64,000 nucleotides of DNA from the NCBI GenBank assembly GCA_951640165.1, contig OX621255.1, forward strand, positions 25,952,001 through 26,016,000, in the 5' to 3' direction. This DNA is from Pseudoips prasinana. Taxonomy: Eukaryota > Arthropoda > Insecta > Lepidoptera > Nolidae. This document shows, in pieces, positions 56,820 to 64,000 of this stretch. The notes under the pieces are model-generated. The model was not told where the DNA came from, made no database searches, and was given only the letters and a program-made list of their open reading frames with translations. The stretch's first letter is position 1; each line of letters opens with the position of its first letter. The translations under genes and the position numbers were made by a program.

Positions 56820-57130
56820 CTGCCTCGTTGGTCTAGCGGTAGCGTGTTTAACCGCAGAAAATGAGGTCCTGGGTTCAAATTCCGTGTCGGGCCAAAAAGT
56901 GAATTTGGGATTTTTCCGTAAAAAGAAATTTCTCCTGTCGGTCCTGTTCCTGACCTCTTTCCGGTTGTGTCGCCAGTCGTTCCATCGGATCATGAGAGTG
57001 ATGGAATAGAAAGGGCCCCTATGTTTGCGCACACACTTGTGCACTATAATATGTCCTACGCAATTGGCTAATCTCCATTGAGAATGGCCGCCGTGGCCGA
57101 AATTCGGCCGGGAAGACATCATCATCATAT
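56820..57130 (+). mobile_element. SINE-D copy
   Basis: TGCCTCGTTGGTCTAGCGGT head, GGTTCAAATTCCGTGTCGGG B-box (one mutation), GCCGCCGTGGCCGAAATTCG tail. Shorter than 34977-35370 by about 80 bp in the body. Confidence 0.85.
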
Positions 57131-57421
57131 ATACCTATTTTTTAAGATCAATGTCATTAGTTTGAATTCTTACTCAATACGTGTTATTTAATTACTGTCA
57201 TCGTGAAGGTTAGTAATAGTTCTTTATTGACATTTTGCTATATTTCCGTATAGAACACACTGTCCGTATATGACAGTTTAACCCTTTCTATCTACAGTTG
57301 TCATTGTTGCAACGAGTATGTCAATATTAACGTATCATCGAATCGATTTAAATTCGGTGATAGTACGTTATAATGATGATAACGTATTATATAATAATTT
57401 ATTTATTAAGTAATGGAATCA
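57131..57421. other. Unassigned DNA
   Basis: Nothing recognised. Confidence 0.3.
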
Positions 57422-57470
57422 GGCTGCTAACTCGTCGAGTCTCCTTCGAGCACTCGACGAGTTAGCAGCC
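57422..57470. repeat. Perfect 19-bp-stem hairpin
   Basis: GGCTGCTAACTCGTCGAGT (57422-57440) and its exact complement (57452-57470) around an 11-base loop. GC-rich relative to its surroundings. Confidence 0.9.
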
Positions 57471-57704
57471 TTTGAGAATGGTCCGTGGAGGACTGAAACA
57501 CGTGTTGGGTATCGTACTGGCGCATGTAATTTGCTTTTTTATATTGTCCTTCTTGCATGTGCACATTTTTGCGGGCGGGAGGGCGGTGCAAATTGCATCC
57601 TGGCATGATTAAACTGACAATTAGCGGAATTAACACTACATATTGATTTTTGTATTTTCATTATTTATTTATGTCCAAATTACACACTATCATTACAGTT
57701 AGTT

Positions 57705-57945
57705 AGTGGTTGTTAAATGCTTGCTTGCCACGCCAAAGGTCGTGGGCTAGATTCTCACCCAGGACAGATATTTGTGTGCATGAACATGTCTGTTTGTCCT
57801 AGGAGTCTGGCTGCAATTATCTATATAAGTATGTATTTACAAAAGAAAAGTAGTATATCTGTTATCTGGTTACCACAGTACAAGCTCTGCTTAGTTTGGG
57901 ATCAGATGGCCGTGTGTAAATAATGTCCCAGGATATTATTATTTT
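57705..57945 (+). mobile_element. SINE-B copy
   Basis: GGTCGTGGGCTAGATTCTCA head (mutated B-box), TGTTTGTCCTAGGAGTCTGG body and TGTCCCAGGATATTATTATT end. Confidence 0.8.
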
Positions 57946-58214
57946 TGACAAATGTATATTCTCCTCGATCAGGGCAAATGACAGACACTTATATGCGAGC
58001 CGGGGCCAAAAATTATATAGAAAATGCTGAGGAAATAGTTGAAGATGTGAGAAATTTACGTGTATGCGACATGTCTTCAATATTATTAAAATGCAATAGT
58101 GGAACATGACAAATAGGTTAATCGTAACATTCCTAAAATATTCGATTCGATTTTAAATCGATTATATAATTCGTTTCAATAGACAAACATTGATTTAAAC
58201 TGTCACTTATTATT

Positions 58215-58440
58215 AATGGACTGCACGTGTAGCGTAGCCCTTAAGACAGTCGCACGCTCTCCCGCGTTATTCGAAAACTTCACAAAACGTCCGTAGAACA
58301 ACGGACCCTCTCATACAACCTCACGTTAGTAACCGTCCAGAGTCGAGGTTTGAATTTTTGTCCTGCGCGGGAATTGAATCCGAGACACGTAGTGGCGTGG
58401 CAATTGTCGTTATCGCTACACGTGCTATCGAAATTGAAAA
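58215..58440. mobile_element. SINE-C/SINE-F debris
   Basis: CTGCACGTGTAGCGTAGCCC (SINE-C head, +), CAGAGTCGAGGTTTGAATTT (SINE-F scrap) and CGCGGGAATTGAATCCGAGA (SINE-C head, -) in succession. Mixed fragments. Confidence 0.5.
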
Positions 58441-58724
58441 GATACATTGTAACTGGCTAATTCAACTGTTCGTTCCGATGAAATTTCTAAACCTTACTCA
58501 CACACAGCGGACACAACATATTTTGGCGAATAGCCTTTAAACGACTTTTGACGTAATATATAGCTAGCAGACATTGACCTTACAGCATTTGATAAACCAG
58601 TCGACTAAAGCTATAAATATTTAAATCTATTTTTAATTTTACGCATTTCCGATTTGCGAGATATTTTGAGGTCAACTTCTAATAATACAATGTGTTCCTA
58701 CACATTTATTATATAATTTCCTGT

Positions 58725-58960
58725 GTGGTGACGGCATAGAATATTATTACCCCATCTCATCCCGGGGGGGGGGGGGGGGGGGGGGGGGGTAGAAATAGTC
58801 CAAAGGAATAGGTACGTGTCAGAGAACGGGCAGCTGCTTCTGTGATTTCTGGTCATCATCCAACTGCGATCGCCAACCCGTCTGCAATGCGATTATGACA
58901 CTTCCCCCATTTTTGGGGAGGCTTGAGTCCAGTAGTGGACGTACTTTGGCTGACATGTTG
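58725..58960 (+). mobile_element. SINE-G copy with expanded poly-G run
   Basis: GTGTGGTGACGGCATAGAAT start, GCGATCGCCAACCCGTCTGC core and TTTTGGGGAGGCTTGAGTCC end. The GTGGGGGGCG motif of other copies is replaced by a 26-base G-run (58764-58789). Confidence 0.8.
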
Positions 58961-59034
58961 ATTAAAAACGAGCAGCCATCCGCGAATTTTTCCCGTATAT
59001 ATACAAGTTGTAATAATAAATGTTAGGTGAGAGG

Positions 59035-59325
59035 TAGGGCACAGCGTTCATTCGGTCGAAGAGCAGCCCGACTGTGGAAGTACCTCCACCTTACAGAAGA
59101 CATTCCTTAATAATAACATTAATAATTTAATGTTGTGTTTCTGAGTGTGAGTAAGGTCACCAGTGCTCATCGGGGTGGAGGGGAAGGGTCAGCAACACTT
59201 GTTTGCTGACTCTTAAGGCCGGCAACGCACCCGCGACTCCTCTGGTGTTGCGAGTGTCCATGGGCGGCGGTGATCACTTACCATCAGGTGACCCACTTGC
59301 TCGTTTGTCGATTTTTATGGAGGCG
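59035..59325 (+). mobile_element. LINE 3' end
   Basis: AHSFGRRAARLWKYLHLTED then a 3' UTR with AGGCCGGCAACGCACCCGCG and ATCAGGTGACCCACTTGCTC. Same family as the insert next to the gene A promoter (13615-13890). Confidence 0.75.
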
Positions 59326-59337
59326 ATATACTTATGA

Positions 59338-59405
59338 AATTCATCACCATCATGTCAGCCTAATGACTCACTGCGTGACAAAGGCCTCCCCAAAAGATTT
59401 CTACA
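59338..59405 (-). mobile_element. RTE tail scrap
   Basis: CATCACCATCATGTCAGCCT and GACAAAGGCCTCCCCAAAAG on +, the last ~65 bp of an RTE 3' end. Confidence 0.5.
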
Positions 59406-59467
59406 ATTTACTATATTACTATATTTTATGGTTACTATGTATGTATATGTATAATATATAATAATAA

Positions 59468-59713
59468 TATATAGGGACAATGTCACACAGATCATACTAG
59501 CCCCAAACTAAGCAAAGCTTGTACTATGGGTACCAGGCGACGATATACATACTTATGTAGATAGATAAATACTTAAATACATAGAAAACATCCATGACTC
59601 AGAAACAAATATTCGTGCTCATCACACAAATATTTGCACTTACCGGGATTCGAACCCTGGACCACCAGCTTCGTAGGCAGGAGCACTACCAACTAGGCTA
59701 CGGTGATCGTCAA
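59468..59713 (-). mobile_element. SINE-A copy
   Basis: Minus-strand SINE-A, B-box GGTTCGAATCC, one change in the head (GATCACCGTAGCCTAG). Confidence 0.85.
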
Positions 59714-59734
59714 AGAAATTTAGTTATATCTATA

Positions 59735-59885
59735 ATTTGGAGGGATATGCCTTAAACGCCAGGCTTGGCAGACGGGTTGGCCATCGCAGTAGTGGTCTTA
59801 TTACACAGAGACGCTGCTGCCCGTTCTCTGAGATATATTCCCTCGGGTGTACTTCTACTTAAAAGGGGAGGCGACATGCTATGCC
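59735..59885 (-). mobile_element. SINE-G fragment
   Basis: Minus strand: GTAGAAGTACACCCGAGGGA, GGGCAGCAGCGTCTCTGTGT and GCGATGGCCAACCCGTCTGC. Confidence 0.65.
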
Positions 59886-60879
59886 GATATCAATGCCTTA
59901 TTAAAGAAGTTAAAAGAAAACCAGTTTTGGAAATACCTTTTTTTTCGCTATCTATACAGACACTACCAGCTGATTGTTCTTCTTGTATGGGAAGTTAATC
60001 TTTTTTATTGTGTCTTTTGGATCTTGATATGGTGAACGTTGCTCAGTTTCATATATAAATTAAGCTCCTTAAGTTACGTCTACTATTTTTGTTACATCAT
60101 GTAGGTATATGGGATGAGATAGAATTAACTTGTTAAGTCAACACACATAAAAATATGTAAGAAAATAGAAAGGAAGAAAATATTATATATTATCGCTACA
60201 GCTCAACACGGTACAATTTGTGATAAACTTATTAACTACTTCTTAAAACTGTACTAACAAATAGAATATTACATTTCCTAATATTTCATTAATCTTACTC
60301 ATTTTTTTTTCGAAAAGATTCTTAGTAAGTTTCCTGGCAGTGTTTCTTAGTAGTTGCCACGTCAAGCAGTGCACGGTATGTTAACAAAAATACTATTCCA
60401 CATAAATGTAAAATTCTTACGTGTACACTACCGCCCATCGATCCTCACATCACCAGAGGAGCTGCAAGTATTTTGCTGGCTTTTAAGATAGGAATATATA
60501 ATAAGTATAAATTGTGAGTTATGTGAAAATTATAGTAAAAAGCCGCGCAAAAATGCAATACAAGAACTCAAAATTCTGCCACATTCATCCCAGTTCACTT
60601 TTTAGGTTACTGGATTATCCAATAAATTATGTAATGTTATAATAAACTTTTTGTATGGGTCTCACTAATAGTTATCCTGTGGGGAAATCGAACTAAAGAT
60701 GGGGAGAGTGATAAGGTTGCATAAAAATTATTACCATAAACAATTTGACAGAAGTGATGCCTTAATCGATGAGTATCACTGAGAAAAGGTTCATCCAGAT
60801 TCAGAACAATTTCGTATGGGTCAAGCAAATAGTTACCTTATGGGGAAATCGCGCGAAAATGGGGAGAGCGGCGAGATAA
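59886..60879. other. Unassigned DNA
   Basis: Two TATGGGTC(T/A)..AATAGTTA(T/C)C blocks (60652-60690 and 60812-60850) form a diverged direct repeat of about 160 bp. No gene supported. Confidence 0.4.
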
Positions 60880-61235
60880 TGAAATGAAATAATGAAATTT
60901 ATTCAGCACTTGGATATTAACATACTTGTACTTGTCAAGCTCACAATGCAGTACATTAACATAGTCAGATAAAGTAAAAAAAAAAATTACAAGTCCGTCC
61001 GTACGGTATGTGTTATGACATATATTTTTTTTAATCCTTAAATAACAACTTACTAAGCTATAATTTTTAAATATAGTATTTATAATTATATTACAGTTAA
61101 AAAATTGAAGACAACGAGCAGATGGTTAGGGCAGAAGGCTCTGAACCAGTAGCTTAATTTGAGAGACTTATACCTGAGGCCGCCCTAATAGGCCACAACT
61201 CAGGGGAGTTACCGCTGGAGTAAAAAGTCGGAATT
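60880..61235. repeat. Dispersed repeat (sister of 16005-16400)
   Basis: GAAATTTATTCAGCACTTGG, CAAGCTCACAATGCAGTA, AACGAGCAGATGGTTAGGGC, ACCAGTAGCTTAATTTGAG. The rest is colinear with the block that splits the SINE-B at 15877-16516. Class not assigned. Confidence 0.65.
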
Positions 61236-61487
61236 CTACAGAAGAAGTTGTAGTAAGACAGTTACCAAAAACAATTTGACTCAGGTGATACAAAAATTTG
61301 ATGAGCATAAGGTTATAACAAACCTACAGGGTATTGGCGGGTAGTTCCATATTGACATGGACACTGGACATCACTGCAAATTGTTTAGCAAGTTACCGTA
61401 ACTTCCTTGACAATATGCAACTTGCTATTGCAAATGCAATTGGCAAACAATATGCAATTTGCAATACTTCCTAATCCAATTAAAATT
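61236..61487. other. Unassigned DNA with TGCAATTTGCAAT-like repeats
   Basis: A short motif (TGCAA(T)TTGCAATA) recurs irregularly from 61385 to 61470 and again at 61740-61860, flanking the SINE-C. It may be a degraded simple repeat split by the SINE. Confidence 0.4.
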
Positions 61488-61725
61488 GACTGCACGTGTG
61501 GCGCAGTGGCTTAGACAATCGCCTCGCCGCTTCGTGTCCCGGGTTCGATTCCCACGCCGGACAACTATTTGTGTGACCCATAAATAGTTTATCTGAGTCT
61601 GCATGTAATTTGTGTCTATTGTGCGTCATCGTATTGTGTTGCGTCTATTATATGTTTGTAAAGGACCCCGCGACACAGGGATTATATTACCAAGTGCGGG
61701 CGTTGTCTTTAAAATAAAAATGTAA
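61488..61725 (+). mobile_element. SINE-C copy (plus strand, best preserved)
   Basis: TGGCGCAGTGGCTTAGACAA (A-box region), GGGTTCGATTCCCACGCCGG (B-box), ACCCATAAATAGTTTATCTG body, CCCCGCGACACAGGGATTAT end, then an A-rich tail. Confidence 0.85.
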
Positions 61726-62377
61726 TTTAAAATATCTCCAATGCAAAATGCAACTAAAAATTTAAAAAACCACCCATTGTAACTGTTATTTCAAATATGT
61801 TCAATGCAATTTCCAATATCTCCTATGCAATTTGCAATATCTTGTGCAAATGGCAATATATACTCATCCTTTGTTTTTGGAAAACTTTGGTTTTTGTTGA
61901 ATTTTAAAGTCAATTTCTGAGAGGATTCTTCCTAAGTAAAACTTATTTCTGTGAAAACCTAAATAAATACCGAAATAACATTACAAAAAAAAAACAACTG
62001 GAATTACTGATTCCATAGAAAACCATAGCCTTAAATTATTGATCGAAGATAAAATTTACAATATAATTTAAGGATTTGATTTCTTATGGAATCAGTAATT
62101 CCAGATGGACACCTTATGTTAAATTTAAAAATTTATATAATAATATGTACATTCAATAATACCTCACTTCATAAAACAATTATCTTTCGAACATCGATCG
62201 GTGCAATTTACTTAAATTCCCAAAATTTATTTACACTAATAACAATGATCAATATTGGTTAATGTTTTTAAATTAAACTCCAACAATAATATAATAAAAA
62301 AATCACGAGACTGATATTTAAAATAAAATATAAATAATTTCAAAATTCTATTAAATAATTAAAAAAAAAATGTTTAC
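61726..62377. other. AT-rich DNA downstream of the gene B leader exon
   Basis: Contains an inverted pair around 62005-62105 (GGAATTACTGATTCCATA and its complement TATGGAATCAGTAATTCC). Otherwise nothing. Confidence 0.5.
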
Positions 62378-62526
62378 CTTTCAAATCCTGCTGCACACAA
62401 GGAAGTTCACTCTACAATTAAAATTATTTTCCACAATAAAATTAACACAGACTTTTAAAATTATAGATAGGTATCTAAACAAAGAAATCGATGAACACGT
62501 GTGTTTAAAATGACAACCGACCGAGT
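62378..62526 (-). other. Candidate non-coding first exon (5' UTR) of gene B
   Basis: From the predicted start near 62526 to the donor AAAG|GTAAACA (GT at 62377-62376). No ATG occurs in its ~149 nt. Spliced to the acceptor at 51191, it would place AAAG directly before ATG, giving A at -3. The 11.2-kb intron and exact exon limits are inference; another leader exon in between cannot be excluded. Confidence 0.5.
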
Positions 62527-62554
62527 TTTGTTAATCTGTCCTTAAAAGTTTATA
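62516..62554 (-). promoter_or_regulatory. Candidate gene B core promoter
   Basis: On the minus strand TATAAA (62554-62549) is followed, 31 bp from its first base, by CGGTCGGT (62523-62516). This is the arrangement found at gene A (30 bp). A start near A62526 is predicted; a standard initiator consensus is weak here. Confidence 0.5.
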
Positions 62555-62849
62555 AATATAACGTGCGAAATTTTACGCGACCTCTAAATCTTCTCAAGTC
62601 TTTTTGTTAAGTAATTGGTTTTGTTGTTGAGTTTTTTTTTTGTTGAGAATTAATACTAAAATTAACAAAAAGTAGTTAATTTTAGTAATAATTTCAAATC
62701 TCTTGAATAGATCGAAATTAAAACATGAAAGTACGTGGTAATATTTTCCTACATCAATTTTCGTGGGCAAGTAAAACATTTTAATATAAGTACTATAATA
62801 GACCCCAAATATACAAGATACATAAATAATGTACGTAACCTTATAATAA

Positions 62850-62932
62850 TAATATCCTGGGACATTATTCACACACGGCCATCTGATCCCAAACTAAGCA
62901 GAGCTTGTACTATGGAAACCAGATAACTGATA
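62850..62932 (-). mobile_element. SINE-B fragment interrupted by a Helitron
   Basis: TCCTGGGACATTATTCACAC, GATCCCAAACTAAGCAGAGC and AACCAGATAACTGATA, then the Helitron begins. The rest of the SINE is not recognisable beyond it. Confidence 0.75.
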
Positions 62933-63245
62933 TCTATACATATAATAAAATCGTAGGAAAGTCAAAACTGTACATATAATATTTTTAAAAAAGGATATTT
63001 GGGGCGTGATCTACTTTCGACATCGAAGCCAAAAATATAGTTTTAAGAATTTTTATCTGTTTGTCTGTATGTATGTCCGGGCTAAACTCAAAAAGTACTG
63101 CATGGAATCACATCAAATTCTGCATGAATATTACTAAGAGGTCGCGTCAACATAAAGGCTACATATTATCACGCTATCACCAACGGGGAAGGAGCTGTGA
63201 TAATTTATTAAATTAAACGCGAGTAAAACCGCGGGGCACAGCTAG
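62933..63245 (+). mobile_element. Helitron (313 bp)
   Basis: TCTATACATATAATAAAATC start, ACCGCGGGGCACAGCTAG end before T. Same subfamily as the minus-strand copy at 27382-27687, including CTAAACTCAAAAAGTACTGC. Non-autonomous. Confidence 0.9.
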
Positions 63246-63524
63246 TATGGAATAAATCTTGATAGTCCTGCCGGACTGACAGACGGGCGGACAATTGAGG
63301 TTTAGTAATAGGATTCTGTGGCTTCAGAACTATCAAATTGGAGTAAGTATATGCACTAATTACTTACCAACAACCTTACAACTTTAAGTAATGACCTGTT
63401 GGTACACTTTTTTATTTCTTTACACTTTTACACATTCGCGTTTCTATACGACATTATTTGCGGGTAATAACGCGCCTAAACTCTTCAGTCATCCATCCCG
63501 CGACCACTAGAATAATAATAATAA

Positions 63525-63756
63525 TGATATTTAGGGACAATGTCACACAGATCATCCTAGCCCCAAACTAAGCAAAGCTTGTACCAGGCGAAGATATACA
63601 TACTTATATAGATAGATAAATACATAGAAAACATCCATGACTTACAAACAAATATTCGTGATCATCACACAAATATTTGCCCTTACCGGGATTCTAACCC
63701 AGGACCACCAGCTTCGTAGGCAGGAGCACTACCAACTAGGCTACGGTGACCGTCAT
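63525..63756 (-). mobile_element. SINE-A copy
   Basis: Minus-strand SINE-A; the B-box has one change (GGTTAGAATCC) and the GTACTATGG block is deleted. Confidence 0.8.
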
Positions 63757-63808
63757 GAATGCAACTCGTTCGTAATTAGCTAGTACTTACCTTATTGTGT
63801 TGTTACAG

Positions 63809-63897
63809 CAGCAATTGAAACACTGCAATATGAAGAAGGCCTGCAACCCGAATGGCCTACTTGCCTGCAATGTGTTTTACAATTTCACGGATTGGTT
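63809..63897 (+). other. Possible exon of an unknown gene
   Basis: An acceptor-like TTGTTACAG (63800-63808) and donor-like GTAAAT bracket ~89 bp of sequence less AT-rich than its surroundings. All frames are short; one reads IETLQYEEGLQPEWPTCLQC without stop. It matches no family I recognise and could be chance or a repeat edge. Confidence 0.2.
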
Positions 63898-64000
63898 GGT
63901 AAATAATTAGCTATGTTTCAACAAGTCTGTAAGGTGAGGGCGACAGCTTAATTGATCGTGATAATACTCAATAAATGAGCGCCATCTATGGTCAACTTGA

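Overview
The window looks like a lepidopteran (moth or butterfly) nuclear genome. It is AT-rich, with small exons bounded by consensus GT/AG splice sites. The introns are packed with repeats typical of Lepidoptera: RTE-type LINE tails ending in (GAT/ATG)n, tRNA-headed SINEs, Helitrons ending in GCACAGCTAGT, and fold-back MITEs. No prokaryotic gene, CRISPR array, rRNA gene or intact tRNA gene was found.

I can support two protein-coding genes, and both encode CRAL-TRIO (Sec14-like) small-hydrophobic-ligand carriers of the alpha-tocopherol-transfer-protein/clavesin type. Gene A is on the + strand: promoter at about 14.01-14.05 kb, coding exons 14107-14133, 15145-15316, 29104-29320, 34298-34484, 36629-36845 and 38754-38911, 325 aa. 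Gene B is on the - strand: promoter near 62.55 kb, probable non-coding first exon 62526-62378, coding exons 51190-51031, 49562-49403, 43935-43821, 42006-41875, 41333-41120 and 39816-39668, 309 aa. The genes are convergent, with stop codons only 756 bp apart, and together they span about 48.5 kb. In both, the spliced reading frame stays open through every junction. Three intron positions are shared and the others differ, so they are old paralogues rather than a fresh duplication. Their core promoters nevertheless share a TATAAA box followed 30-31 bp later by CGGTCGGT.

Layout. 1-3.1 kb: AT-rich DNA with a SINE, hairpins and a ~620-bp repeat. 3.1-11.5 kb: a tandem ~4-kb duplication in which each copy later gained its own LINE. 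11.5-13.9 kb: fold-back MITEs and LINE tails up to the gene A promoter. 14.0-38.9 kb: gene A, whose 13.8-kb intron 2 holds a decayed 3.7-kb non-LTR retrotransposon, a 102-bp tandem array split by a Helitron, and many SINEs. 38.9-39.7 kb: the short convergent gap. 39.7-62.5 kb: gene B with repeat-filled introns. 62.6-64 kb: upstream DNA with a Helitron nested in a SINE, another SINE, and one possible exon of an unknown gene.

The two genes would act independently as cytosolic lipid carriers; nothing links them in a pathway beyond family membership. The most unusual content is structural: short, often perfect inverted repeats (one visibly made by a template switch when compared with its duplicate), a 5S-rRNA-derived SINE family, an oppositely oriented fold-back pair flanking gene A exon 3, and several nested insertions whose empty site can be read inside the window. 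I found no convincing new multi-gene system. Family labels SINE-A to SINE-G, MITE-P/Q/S and R-element are names used only here.
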